Positions 1-8,606 of a stretch of DNA of 64,000 bases are shown here, one piece after another. Below the pieces are notes generated by a model. That model was not told where the DNA came from and did no database searches. It was given only the letters and a program-made list of their open reading frames with translations. The DNA lies in NCBI RefSeq assembly GCF_001653755.1, contig NZ_CP015125.1, positions 2,117,501-2,181,500 on the forward strand, written 5' to 3'. The position numbers were made by a program, and so were the translations under genes. This stretch comes from Dokdonia donghaensis DSW-1 (GTDB lineage Bacteria > Bacteroidota > Bacteroidia > Flavobacteriales > Flavobacteriaceae). The first letter of the stretch is position 1, and each line of letters begins with the position of its first letter.

Positions 1-118
1 AAAGGTAAATGCCAAAGGCCTAGAAAACCTTTACTTCTATAAAGACGGGAGACTTATAAAAGCAAGTATAGACGGTGGGGTTATACAATTTGAACTCGTA
101 GCTACAACTAAGATGTAA
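1..118 (+). CDS. 3' end of an unidentified protein (partial)
   Basis: An open frame enters from the left edge (first full codon at base 2) and ends with TAA at 116-118. It gives 38 residues including ENLYFYKDGRLIKAS and IQFELV. The pattern of short beta-strand-like segments gives no family. A strong hairpin terminator follows about 30 bases later, which supports this as a true gene end. The function cannot be judged from this fragment. Confidence 0.6.
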   Translation, partial: KVNAKGLENLYFYKDGRLIKASIDGGVIQFELVATTKM

Positions 119-148
119 AAGTTCAATTATAAGAATGTGTAGAAATAA

Positions 149-183
149 AAAAACCTTACAATCATTTGATTGTAAGGTTTTTG
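149..183. terminator. Bidirectional hairpin terminator
   Basis: A long perfect stem (AAAACCTTACAATCA pairing with TGATTGTAAGGTTTT) with a tiny loop has A and T runs on its two sides. It lies after the partial gene on the plus strand and directly after the tRNA on the minus strand, so it can serve both. Confidence 0.85.
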
Positions 184-257
184 TGACCTCGACAGGATTC
201 AAACCTGTAACCTCTTGAGCCGTAATCAAGTGCGCTATTCAGTTGCGCCACGAGGCC
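184..257 (-). tRNA. tRNA-Arg (anticodon ACG)
   Basis: A 74-nt cloverleaf can be drawn by hand. The acceptor stem GGCCTCG pairs with CGAGGTC (one G-U pair) and is followed by the discriminator A. The anticodon stem CTTGA/TCAAG encloses the loop TTACGGC, giving anticodon ACG, and the T-arm contains GGTTTGAATCC. CCA is not encoded. The ACG wobble base is normally deaminated to inosine by TadA in order to read CGN codons. Confidence 0.96.
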
Positions 258-293
258 TTTTAGAAACAATAATTACTTATTTGTTTCGGGGTG

Positions 294-325
294 CAAATAT
301 ACAATCATTTTATTGTTATGCACAA
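294..325 (-). promoter_or_regulatory. Promoter of tRNA-Arg
   Basis: On the minus strand a -7 box TATATTTG (294-301) lies 21 bases after a TTG (323-325). This matches the Bacteroidetes sigma-ABfr consensus TTG-N19-21-TAnnTTTG and sits about 37 bases upstream of the tRNA 5' end. Confidence 0.65.
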
Positions 326-458
326 GTAAAAGATAAAAAAAATGAGATTGTTTTTCTATACAAAAGTATAGTTGTCGTTCATTCAGTGTTTTACATCATA
401 GATTAATTTAAGGCAGAAACTTTTATATATCTTAGTACTATAAATACTCGCTTTATCT

Positions 459-971
459 ATGCAAATTTCAGACTACATAAGAGACGTTCAAGACTTTCCT
501 AAAGAAGGAATTATTTTTAAAGATATTACACCTTTGCTGGGAGATAAGACCGCTTTCGCGAAAGCGGAAGAAATTCTATACACACTAGTGCCAGAAGTAG
601 CAATAGATGTAGTAGTAGGAATTGAAGCGAGAGGTTTCTTTTATGGACCACTACTTGCAAAAAGACTCAATGCTGGATTTGTACCCGTGCGCAAGCCTAA
701 TAAACTACCTTATACTACCATTAAGAAAGAATATGATCTCGAGTATGGTACAGATGTGCTAGAGATGCACAGTGACGCTATAAAGCCTGGAGATAAAGTG
801 TTACTTCACGATGATGTACTCGCCACTGGTGGGACGGCTGCAGCGGTAGCTGCAATGATTGAGGAGCTAGGGGGAGAGGTAGTACAGTGTAATTTTATTA
901 TAGAACTCGATTTCTTAAATGGTAGAAGCAAGCTGCCAGGTAAACACGTTGCTGCTGCTATAACTTATTAA
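459..971 (+). CDS. apt: Adenine phosphoribosyltransferase
   Basis: This enzyme salvages adenine to AMP using PRPP in the cytoplasm. At 170 aa it has the usual length. The PRPP-binding loop is clear at residues about 114-127 (VLLHDDVLATGGTA). Family blocks FPKEGIIFKDITPLL (13-27) and GIEARGFFYGPLLA (54-67) are also present. An exact copy of the dispersed palindrome encodes T-AFAKA-EE at residues 31-38, in the variable helix after the first block. The gene is monocistronic and converges on the TonB receptor gene, with the two 3' ends overlapping by 4 bases. Confidence 0.96.
   Translation: MQISDYIRDVQDFPKEGIIFKDITPLLGDKTAFAKAEEILYTLVPEVAIDVVVGIEARGFFYGPLLAKRLNAGFVPVRKPNKLPYTTIKKEYDLEYGTDVLEMHSDAIKPGDKVLLHDDVLATGGTAAAVAAMIEELGGEVVQCNFIIELDFLNGRSKLPGKHVAAAITY
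551..566. repeat. Dispersed palindrome, copy 1
   Basis: Exact 16 bp CGCTTTCGCGAAAGCG in apt, read as AFAKA. Confidence 0.95.
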
Positions 972-3259
972 AAACTGTACTGAAGACTAAAGTTAGGGGT
1001 GATACCTAGCGACTTAACCGTGATTTTTTGAATTTCATCTTCACTGTTAATTAGATAATAAGTGTTGAGAATATTATTGTTGTCTAGTAAGTTCCAGACA
1101 GATGCTCCTACCTGTACGTCTTTATCAAAAAGTTGAAACTTGTATATAGCAGATATATCAAAACGTAAGAAGCTATCTGAGAGACTACTATTGGGTAAGT
1201 CATAAATAATTTCTCCATTTACAATGGGTTGTTCTTCTCGTGGTTGTGTAAGAGGTGTGCCTGTACGCCAGTTAAAACCTAAAGAAAATTTAAAATCATT
1301 AATGGTATACGTAGAGCCATAAGTGAGAGAGTGCCTTATATCTGTGTTATTAGGGAAGCGACTGCCATTATTTAAACTTTCAAAATCAAAATTATTTTTA
1401 CTAAACGAGTAAGATAGCCAAGAGCCAAACTTATTAAACTGTTTATTTACTAAGAAGTCTATACCCATCACATCATATGAGCCTACCGCATTTGTAAATT
1501 GAAACTGATTTTGAAAGCCTTGACTACGAGAGGAAATTCCATCTACATTTTTTATGTAGCCTTCTAGGCTTAATAACCACTTGTTTTGAGTGTAATCAAG
1601 ACTCACCGAGGCTTGTTTACTTTTTAAAACGGGTAGCGTGTCATCATTTGCAGCGACCCAGCGACTGCGTTGTAATCCCAAAAAGTCATTAGGTTGATCT
1701 ATGATCTGAAAGATAGATTGACTTTTAAATTCACCTAAGGCGCTTAATTTAAAATAACTCAAAACTCGCTGGCTAAAGCGTACTCTAGGCTCTATAATAA
1801 CCGTATTAAACGCATCTAGGTAATTACCTCTTACACCAGTAATAAATTGAGTTTCCTTAGAAGGTGATAAATATGAAAGCTCAGAGTATAGACTATGTGT
1901 GCGTATCACATCGCGGGTATTATTAAAGAAAACAGGTCTATTAGTCTGAGCGAGATTACGTGCGCCTACCTCTGTAAATTGATATCCATTGTTCCATATA
2001 AAGGAGTCACTTAGTTTACTGCTTAGCTGTAATTTTGACCCTATATCAAGTACCTCATTTTCTTGATCTAGTTGCTGGCCATTTTCTAAATTAAAATTAC
2101 GTGCATTAAGATTATAGTTAGATAGATAAAGTGTAAAATCTGTAGTGTGCTTATCATTCCACTTTCTGGTATAAGCTAGTCGCACTCCATTATTACTTTG
2201 ATTAATACCACTACGTTCATTAATGTCTAGTGCTTTGATAGTCTCATCATAACCTAATTTGTTGTAAATACTAGTGGCGCTTATTTTTAGATTGTCCTTT
2301 TCTGTGATATCGTAAATAAGGTTTGTGCTTACATCATAAAAGTAGAAGTTAAGGTCAGATACTTGTGAGTCTTTATCACTATTTACACTCAAGTCTGTGT
2401 CTTGAAAAATGCGATCTGTATAGCTGGTATATGTAGGGCTTTGTATAAAGTCTGTATTAGACCTTCTTGCAGAGAGTGAGAGGGTGATTTTTTTAGAAAG
2501 CGGTAAAGTTGTATAGCCTTTAAAATGGAGTAAGTTTGCACTTATACTCCCTTCATAATCTGTAGCAACCTTGTCATCTAGCTCGATATTTATAGTTCCA
2601 GATACACCATCTCCATATCGTGCACTTGTGCCATTTTTAATTACTTCTACACGTTTAGTTAGATAAGGGTTAAAAGCAGATATGAGACCAAAAAAATGTC
2701 CAGATTGATACATTTTTATACCATCCCATAAAATAAGATTTTGATCATTTGTACCACCTCTTATATTAACATTAGACACAGTTTCTTCTGTACTTATAAT
2801 ACCGGGTAATGCCTGTACCGTTTGTAAAACATCTGGTTCTATAATACCCGGTAGTATACCAAACTGTGCCGGTTTTATGCGTGTTACCCCAGATCTAGAT
2901 TTTGAAATCCCGGTAGTAAGAAGGTTTGAGATGTAAATCTGGTCAAGCTCTTGGACCTCATTTATAATATTTTCTGTGATGACTATAAAACGTTCATTAA
3001 GAAAGTCAAAGCTTAAATCTGTGGTGTTCTCTATAAGAGATAGTGCTTGTGCTAGCGTACTATTATCTAGTAAATCCTTTGTATATACAGGAGCAACAAT
3101 ATGATCTGCATAAGAAAAGCTCACATTAAAGAGTGTCTCTATTTTGCTTAAAACTGTGGCTAGAGGAACGGTTGCTGTATTTTGTTCTTGAGATTTTAAA
3201 TCAGAAAAAAATAAGCAACAAAGTAAGGTACAGCATATAAGTACTCCTTTTTTAGTCAC
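968..3259 (-). CDS. TonB-dependent receptor with STN signalling domain
   Basis: This is an outer-membrane beta-barrel importer that also signals across the envelope. After a signal peptide (about 1-23) comes a secretin/TonB N-terminal (STN) domain (about 28-95), then a plug with LPGIISTEETVSNVNIRGG and DGIKMYQSGHFFGL (about 140-230), and a barrel ending in ...FSLQYSF with a terminal Phe, as expected for BAM insertion. The start is GTG and overlaps the stop of the fecR gene by 8 bases, which indicates translational coupling. It is the last gene of a sigma/anti-sigma/receptor operon. The substrate is not evident: no CarboxypepD_reg domain and no SusD partner, so a FecA-like or small-ligand role is as likely as glycan uptake. 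Confidence 0.9.
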   Translation of the reverse strand: MTKKGVLICCTLLCCLFFSDLKSQEQNTATVPLATVLSKIETLFNVSFSYADHIVAPVYTKDLLDNSTLAQALSLIENTTDLSFDFLNERFIVITENIINEVQELDQIYISNLLTTGISKSRSGVTRIKPAQFGILPGIIEPDVLQTVQALPGIISTEETVSNVNIRGGTNDQNLILWDGIKMYQSGHFFGLISAFNPYLTKRVEVIKNGTSARYGDGVSGTINIELDDKVATDYEGSISANLLHFKGYTTLPLSKKITLSLSARRSNTDFIQSPTYTSYTDRIFQDTDLSVNSDKDSQVSDLNFYFYDVSTNLIYDITEKDNLKISATSIYNKLGYDETIKALDINERSGINQSNNGVRLAYTRKWNDKHTTDFTLYLSNYNLNARNFNLENGQQLDQENEVLDIGSKLQLSSKLSDSFIWNNGYQFTEVGARNLAQTNRPVFFNNTRDVIRTHSLYSELSYLSPSKETQFITGVRGNYLDAFNTVIIEPRVRFSQRVLSYFKLSALGEFKSQSIFQIIDQPNDFLGLQRSRWVAANDDTLPVLKSKQASVSLDYTQNKWLLSLEGYIKNVDGISSRSQGFQNQFQFTNAVGSYDVMGIDFLVNKQFNKFGSWLSYSFSKNNFDFESLNNGSRFPNNTDIRHSLTYGSTYTINDFKFSLGFNWRTGTPLTQPREEQPIVNGEIIYDLPNSSLSDSFLRFDISAIYKFQLFDKDVQVGASVWNLLDNNNILNTYYLINSEDEIQKITVKSLGITPNFSLQYSF

Positions 3260-4154
3260 GAGATAAAGTTACCTTATTTCCCTGTTTTTTATGGGATAAA
3301 TTAAACGGTAAGCTTATTGACTTTAAGGCAATTTTCATATTGGTATGAGTAAAAGAACCTGTAAAGAGCACATTTTCAATCTCCTTGTCAACCTTTACAG
3401 ATACATCATAGTGTCTTTCAAATTCTTTAAGCACTTCTTTAAGAGGTGTTTTTTCAAAAGAAGTTTCGTCACGTACCCAAGATGGTTGTAGTGTGGTAGA
3501 TTGAGGTGTGTTACTTGAGATTTTTACGCTTTCGCGAAAGCGGTCTCCAGGTTTTAATATCACAGTTTTTGTTGCTGTCTCTACTTGTACAGAGCCTTCA
3601 TAGCAATATACTTCAAAATATTGATCTCTTGTACGTACATTAAATTGTGTGCCTAGTACTGAGACGAGCCCATTAGGGGTTTCTACACTAAAAGTTGCGC
3701 CTTTAGCTACCAGAAAATATGCTTCACCATCTAGCGTTACGGCTCTGTTATCATCCCAAGTGGTTGGGTCATAATATAAAGTAGTCATTGCATTTACAGT
3801 AACTACAGAGTTATCTGGTAGGGTAATAACTTCTTTTTGGGCAATGTCTGTTTGTAGATTTACTGTTTTTTGAGTTGAGGTTGTTGCATAGTAAATACCA
3901 GCAAATAAGATGAGAACTGCTGCAATTTTAAGTAGCGGTTTTAAATATATTGTAACAGATTTTTTATCTGTATCTAATGTTTTTCTTAGTCTCTTGTACT
4001 CTCCGGGAGTATGATATACTGGCGGTTCTAGTTGCTTTGTGGTCTCTGCGATGCGCACGAGATCATCATAGTCTTCAAGACTTTTGAACGCCTGTAGCTC
4101 TGCTTCAGAAAGCTCGTTGTCTAGCCATTTTGATATTAATTGTTCTCTTTCCAT
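3252..4154 (-). CDS. FecR-type anti-sigma factor / sigma regulator
   Basis: This is an inner-membrane protein that holds the neighbouring ECF sigma factor and relays the receptor signal. It has a cytoplasmic N-terminal region of about 70 residues, one membrane segment (LLKIAAVLILFAGIYYA, about 73-90), and a periplasmic FecR domain (about 95-195, with ITLPDNSVVTVNAMT and LDGEAYFLVAKG). The C-terminal STN-like domain (about 237-300) starts at PLKEVLKEFERHYDVSV. The dispersed palindrome is read as DRFRESVKI at the end of the FecR domain. It lies between the sigma gene (40-base gap) and the receptor gene (overlap). Confidence 0.92.
   Translation of the reverse strand: MEREQLISKWLDNELSEAELQAFKSLEDYDDLVRIAETTKQLEPPVYHTPGEYKRLRKTLDTDKKSVTIYLKPLLKIAAVLILFAGIYYATTSTQKTVNLQTDIAQKEVITLPDNSVVTVNAMTTLYYDPTTWDDNRAVTLDGEAYFLVAKGATFSVETPNGLVSVLGTQFNVRTRDQYFEVYCYEGSVQVETATKTVILKPGDRFRESVKISSNTPQSTTLQPSWVRDETSFEKTPLKEVLKEFERHYDVSVKVDKEIENVLFTGSFTHTNMKIALKSISLPFNLSHKKQGNKVTLSRD
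3527..3542. repeat. Dispersed palindrome, copy 2
   Basis: Exact 16 bp inside the FecR gene, read as RFRES. Confidence 0.95.
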
Positions 4155-4194
4155 AGTATTACCTGTGTATATAACAGTGTGCGTTAAGAAAGTC

Positions 4195-4713
4195 CTACTT
4201 AAGTTCTGTAATTTCTTTTTTAAGCTTTGCTAGCGCTCCATAAATACGCTTTTCGACTGCTTTTTTTGAGATGCCTAGCATCTCTGCAATTTCTTTGTGT
4301 TTTTTCCCTTCTATTCTGTTTAATAGAAATGCGCTACGTTGTGCTTCACTTAAATTTGCAATGGCCGCTTGTAGTCGTGCGTTGTACTCTTGTTCTTCTA
4401 GTACAAATTCTGGAGACTCATTAGTATAGCTTTGTGGCTTAGTTTGTCTAAACTTTAAAACTACCTTTTGATGTGCGTAAGCATTAAGTGTAAGGTTATT
4501 TGCGATGGTAAAGAGATAACTCTTTGCTTTGGCCTCGGGTACTTTTGAGCAATTTTCCCATAACTTCACAAATGCTTCTTGCACCTTATCCTCAGGGTTG
4601 TAGAGGCTTCCGTATTTGTAATATAAAAAGTTGAATAGGTTTTTAGAATGCGCGTTAAAGACCCTGTTATAAACAGTTTCTTTGCAAACACCTTCTTTAT
4701 TTTTACTACTCAT
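4195..4713 (-). CDS. ECF RNA polymerase sigma factor (FecI-like)
   Basis: It directs RNA polymerase to a small regulon, probably including this operon. Region 2 is seen in the N-terminal half (HSKNLFNFLYYKYGS...PEDKVQEAFVKLWEN), and a region 4 helix-turn-helix near the end (KKHKEIAEMLGISKKAVEKR). I chose the ATG at 4713 (MSSKNKEG), giving 172 aa. An open frame continues upstream but adds 30 residues unlike the family. The divergent lipoprotein gene starts about 100 bases away, so the intervening DNA probably holds promoters for both. Confidence 0.9.
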   Translation of the reverse strand: MSSKNKEGVCKETVYNRVFNAHSKNLFNFLYYKYGSLYNPEDKVQEAFVKLWENCSKVPEAKAKSYLFTIANNLTLNAYAHQKVVLKFRQTKPQSYTNESPEFVLEEQEYNARLQAAIANLSEAQRSAFLLNRIEGKKHKEIAEMLGISKKAVEKRIYGALAKLKKEITELK

Positions 4714-4817
4714 TGATACTGCAATATTAAATAAACACTTATAATTACTAAGGCAAGGTAGGAGTTTTTTAAATGTAGATGTTCTATAATTGTAATCACT
4801 CAAGCGATTACTTCATT

Positions 4818-6821
4818 ATGATTTTTAAAAACCTGTCTTTACGTTATTACCTCGCTAGCCTATCGCTATTTATAGTGCTTATAGGCGCAGTGAGTTGTCA
4901 AGACGATTTATCTCAAGATGAGTCGCTTATAGAGGTGATAAACGAGGCAAATGCAAGTGCACAACTGTTACAGTTTATGCATAATGTGGCGCTTAATGAT
5001 GGCTCTATAGATAATATTATAGACAGAGCGAGCTGCCTTGAGATGGTGTTGCCTATGACTATTGAGCTAGGCTCATCTACCTTTACCGTAGAGAATCAAG
5101 AAGATTTAATTACAGTAGAAGAACATCATTATGAGCACCCTGAAGATTCTATTACTATAAACTATCCTGTAGATGTGATTTTAATGAATCACGAAGTTGT
5201 TACTGCAACTTCACAAGATGAAATGGATGCCCTCGTAGAGACTTGTAGTGATCCTTCATTATCAGATATAGATATAGAATGTGTAGATTTTCAATATCCT
5301 ATTACCTTCAACACATTTGATCCAGTATTTCAGGTTGCCGAAACTGTCACTGTAAGTAGCGATGCACAGCTACTAGGATTTATAACCTCTTACACAGGCA
5401 GTAGCAATGTAGTAGGAGTTGCATTTCCTATATCATTATTAAATCACGATGGTACCATCGTAGAGATTACAGACTATACAGCCCTAGAAGATGCTCTTGT
5501 TGAAGCGGTATCAAGTTGTGATGAGGATGATGGTGTAGACTTCGAGACGCAACAAGGCTGTCCAGAAGAGCAAATAGATCAATACCTGACGAGTTGTTAC
5601 TGGCAAATCACATCATATAATGAGGAAAATACCTTAAGTAATTATACCTTTTTCTTTAGTTCAGAAGATGGTTATATGTTCTTTTATGATGTAAACACTT
5701 TTGTTGAGTCTACTTGGTCTACCTCACAGTCTGACTTAGGTGGTGTTCTCTCGTTTACAAGTATCCCAGTGCTTAGTCAAGAGTTACAAGGCGACTGGAC
5801 AGTTACAGAGTGCAGCGCGACCACATTATTAATGCAACGAGGTGACGACACCCTAGTTTTTGAACGTAACTGTTTTAATGAACCACTAGATTGTTTTACA
5901 AGTGCCATACTGGGTGTGTGCGATAATGGTACTACAAATGAAGCTAGCCTAGATCTAGAAGCTGCTCTTTTAGGTTGTGATACCACAGAGGTAAATGTAG
6001 ATTACTACATTTCTGAAGAAGATGCAATGGCAGAGATAAATGCTATTTCTAATCCAGAAACGTATGAGTTTACTGGTGATATAGTAATCTGGTCTCGTAT
6101 AAGTTTACTTAGTGATCCTAGTACATATAAAATTATATTCTTAGACCTCACTGTGGTAGATTGTTGTGACAACCCACAATTGTTTCTTGAAGAGGCTATA
6201 ATCTATATGCCTATGTCTGAGTATCCATTAGAACTTTTGAGCGGTTATTATAATGAGACTGCTCTTAATGACTGTGTGGTAGACAGAGATGGTAATGATC
6301 ACTGTGCAATTGCTTTTGCACAAAATGATTTTACAATACCCGTGACAGATGATAATACACTGTTACAGGGAGACGCATTCTCTATAAGCATTTGGTTTAA
6401 AATGCAAAACGAAAACCCTGGAGATTACGAGGTGTTTTTTCAAAAAGGAACTTCTTCTGGAGAAGGGTTTCAACTAGGTGCATATGACCTTAACGCACCC
6501 ATTTTTTCTAGTGGAAACTTTAGTATTTGGGATGAAGACTGGTCTAACGAGGTGGATGTTACTTGGACTAATACAGACTGGCATCACCTTGTGGTAACTG
6601 TAGATCAGAGTAATACGGTGAGACTTTACAGAGACGGTATTTTACGTAATGAAATTACAAACGCTGTACTAGATATAGGAAGTACAGCACTTAATGTATA
6701 CACACTTGGACAGGGCTTTCAGGGTTATCTAGATGACCTTAGAGTGTATAATAGTACTTTAAATCCTACTGAAATCAGTCAGCTCTATGCACTAGAGGGT
6801 GATTGTTATACCTGTCTATAG
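4818..6821 (+). CDS. Surface lipoprotein with C-terminal LamG/concanavalin-like domain
   Basis: The start at 4818 gives a lipoprotein signal peptide with lipobox IGAVSC and Cys27, followed by acidic QDDLSQDES. The middle holds at least two related segments (VNYPVD-like strands ending in ALxEAVxxC / ALVETC), suggesting a tandemly repeated beta domain. The last roughly 160 residues match the LamG_3 pattern: DAFSISIWFK, WHHLVVTVDQSNTVRLYRDG and GYLDDLRVYN. Such domains bind carbohydrate or matrix. It is divergent from the FecI/FecR/receptor operon and may be part of the same regulon (inference). The protein is very acidic and Cys-rich for a bacterial protein. Confidence 0.85.
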   Translation: MIFKNLSLRYYLASLSLFIVLIGAVSCQDDLSQDESLIEVINEANASAQLLQFMHNVALNDGSIDNIIDRASCLEMVLPMTIELGSSTFTVENQEDLITVEEHHYEHPEDSITINYPVDVILMNHEVVTATSQDEMDALVETCSDPSLSDIDIECVDFQYPITFNTFDPVFQVAETVTVSSDAQLLGFITSYTGSSNVVGVAFPISLLNHDGTIVEITDYTALEDALVEAVSSCDEDDGVDFETQQGCPEEQIDQYLTSCYWQITSYNEENTLSNYTFFFSSEDGYMFFYDVNTFVESTWSTSQSDLGGVLSFTSIPVLSQELQGDWTVTECSATTLLMQRGDDTLVFERNCFNEPLDCFTSAILGVCDNGTTNEASLDLEAALLGCDTTEVNVDYYISEEDAMAEINAISNPETYEFTGDIVIWSRISLLSDPSTYKIIFLDLTVVDCCDNPQLFLEEAIIYMPMSEYPLELLSGYYNETALNDCVVDRDGNDHCAIAFAQNDFTIPVTDDNTLLQGDAFSISIWFKMQNENPGDYEVFFQKGTSSGEGFQLGAYDLNAPIFSSGNFSIWDEDWSNEVDVTWTNTDWHHLVVTVDQSNTVRLYRDGILRNEITNAVLDIGSTALNVYTLGQGFQGYLDDLRVYNSTLNPTEISQLYALEGDCYTCL

Positions 6822-6852
6822 AGCAGCTTAATTTTTAAGGTTATTAAGTTGT

Positions 6853-6890
6853 ATAAAGGGCTATCTTCTCAGATAGCCCTTTATTTTATT
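6853..6890 (+). terminator. Rho-independent terminator
   Basis: A 12-bp stem (AAAGGGCTATCT / AGATAGCCCTTT) with loop TCTC is followed by a T-rich tract, 30 bases after the lipoprotein stop. Confidence 0.85.
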
Positions 6891-6907
6891 ATACTGTTGT
6901 GTTTTAT

Positions 6908-6921
6908 GCTTTCGCGAAAGC
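6908..6921. repeat. Dispersed palindrome, copy 3
   Basis: 14-bp core, intergenic, between the LamG-lipoprotein and MFS genes. Confidence 0.95.
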
Positions 6922-6951
6922 GTAAGACGTATCGTATTTATAGCTAGTAGA

Positions 6952-8280
6952 TTACTCATCGTCTTCTGTAGACTTTTCTACATTGCGTAATTTGTAGCTT
7001 TTTACGGCTCCTAGAAGACCTATTATGGAGAGTGCAAGTATCACACTCTCTACAGAGATAAGTGATAAAAGAGCACTTATCCCACCGGTTACGAGAAGTA
7101 TAAGACCTATGATAGTATTACTTACAGAGACGTAGTTTGTTCTATCATCACCAGTGGCCATATCGATGACATAGGTTTTTCTTCCTTGACGCACGCCACT
7201 GTGTGCGATACCCAGTATAAAGAATGCAATAGGATATAACCATAGTTGCGTTTTAAGGTCATTGCCAAAAGAGATAATAAAAAATAGCACAAGCCCGCAA
7301 ATTGAGGCAATAGTAATTGCATATGCCATTGTGTTTTTACTTGATTTATCTGCCATTTTACCCCAGTATGGTGAGCTTACAATTGACGCCAGCCCGTTAG
7401 ATATGATGAGTAAACCTAGAAGGTAACTCGTGTCTTTTACATTAGTTTGTGCTGCTGTCACATAAAATGGAGCAGACAGGGCAGAGCATAATAAGAGTGA
7501 CCTAGCGATTACAAAATCTCTTAGATGTGTATCTTCTTTGAGCAACTTAAAATTATCTATGATTCCATTGCGCTCGCTATCATCCTTGTTTACCGAGCTC
7601 GGAAACTCCTTTATTGAGGCATAAATGAATGATGCAATAATCCACATAGAGGCCGCAAAAAAGATTAGGTTAGTATAAAACTGTATGTTTTCTGTAGTTT
7701 TTGAAGTATAGGTGATATATAAACCCGCTATGAGCACGAGTATACCAGAAAAGGAAGAGGTGTACCCACCTAGTTTTCCTCTACGAGTTTTTGGTATGGC
7801 TTTACCCTTTATATCTTTAGAGCTTACCGAGGCTAGACTGCGCGCAAGACTAAATATCACTAAGCAAAGTATTATTAACCATCCCGCCACCTGTTTATCA
7901 AAATGTAAGGCCACAAGACCTATACCTGCGATGGAGAGGCCTTGTATAATAGATCCGGCTATCCATATATATTTACGTATGGGTTTTGTTTTAACATAAT
8001 TTGAGATGGCTACTTGCGGGATAAGAGCACCAGACTCACGTATAGGAACTATAAGACTTATAAGGAACACAGGGGCGTTTACATAATTCATTAACCAGGT
8101 GAGTACAGTTTTTGGGTTACTGAGCGTGTCACCTAGTTTTGTAAAAGTGTGAGTCAAGAGTATGGCAAAAAAGTTTTTTGCAACGTGATCACACGCCTCA
8201 TCTGTTATGCCTTTACATACACGGTCTTTACTTTCATTATTGAGGTAATCGTAAAGTTTATTAAATGTAGATGTGAGCAT
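6952..8280 (-). CDS. MFS-type transporter
   Basis: A 442-aa polytopic inner-membrane protein with about 11-12 hydrophobic segments. A soluble N-terminal stretch (about 1-45) precedes the first membrane segment. A loop after the first six helices carries charged KEFPSSVNKDDSERNG (about residues 220-235), as in the central MFS loop. The motif WGKMADKSSKN (about 305-315) resembles the MFS loop 8-9 signature GxxxDrxgrr. The substrate is unknown. It is single in its strand context, and a dispersed palindrome sits just after its stop. Confidence 0.8.
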   Translation of the reverse strand: MLTSTFNKLYDYLNNESKDRVCKGITDEACDHVAKNFFAILLTHTFTKLGDTLSNPKTVLTWLMNYVNAPVFLISLIVPIRESGALIPQVAISNYVKTKPIRKYIWIAGSIIQGLSIAGIGLVALHFDKQVAGWLIILCLVIFSLARSLASVSSKDIKGKAIPKTRRGKLGGYTSSFSGILVLIAGLYITYTSKTTENIQFYTNLIFFAASMWIIASFIYASIKEFPSSVNKDDSERNGIIDNFKLLKEDTHLRDFVIARSLLLCSALSAPFYVTAAQTNVKDTSYLLGLLIISNGLASIVSSPYWGKMADKSSKNTMAYAITIASICGLVLFFIISFGNDLKTQLWLYPIAFFILGIAHSGVRQGRKTYVIDMATGDDRTNYVSVSNTIIGLILLVTGGISALLSLISVESVILALSIIGLLGAVKSYKLRNVEKSTEDDE

Positions 8281-8380
8281 ATAGTATGTCTAAGCAGGAG
8301 GGATGTTTCTTATACTGTCTCTAAATATACACCTATTTTACAAGGTGTTTACAAAGAATGATTGTTTAGAGTTGTGTATA

Positions 8381-8396
8381 CGCTTTCGCGAAAGCG
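8381..8396. repeat. Dispersed palindrome, copy 4
   Basis: Intergenic; extended to the 20-bp form TACGCTTTCGCGAAAGCGTA and followed by A9, so it could fold as a terminator-like stem on the minus strand. Confidence 0.95.
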
Positions 8397-8397
8397 T

Positions 8398-8431
8398 AAA
8401 AAAAAAGAAGACCTTACGATCTTCTTTTCTT
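8398..8431 (-). terminator. Terminator overlapping a stop codon
   Basis: On the minus strand AAAAGAAGA...TCTTCTTTT forms a hairpin followed by a T run. The loop contains the TAA stop (8414-8416) of the 59-aa gene, so the gene ends inside its own terminator. Confidence 0.65.
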
Positions 8432-8593
8432 TAATTGTACTCTTACTACCGTTATCCCTATTAGTACGAGCAGTATGGTCGCCGCGGCTATTTTGCCAAA
8501 AATAAGCCATAGTAACCAGTAGGCTAGTAGCAGTGCACTAGCATAAAAAGAGACCGCTAGTAGCATTACAAGGTATAAAGCTATTGTCTTCAT
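8414..8593 (-). CDS. Small membrane protein (59 aa)
   Basis: ATG at 8593 to TAA at 8414 gives 59 residues: MKTIALYLVMLLAVSFYASA at the start, a second hydrophobic stretch IAAATILLVLIGITVV, and a basic tail RVQLKKRRS. Two membrane helices with positive-inside topology are likely. It begins 13 bases after fahA and ends in a terminator, so it is the last gene of that operon. I recognise no family. Confidence 0.7.
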   Translation of the reverse strand: MKTIALYLVMLLAVSFYASALLLAYWLLWLIFGKIAAATILLVLIGITVVRVQLKKRRS

Positions 8594-8606
8594 TTACTCG
8601 GTATGC

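Noticed and set aside
215..406. 63-codon frame over the tRNA-Arg gene
   Set aside because: It overlaps the tRNA and its promoter; the composition is that of non-coding AT-rich DNA.
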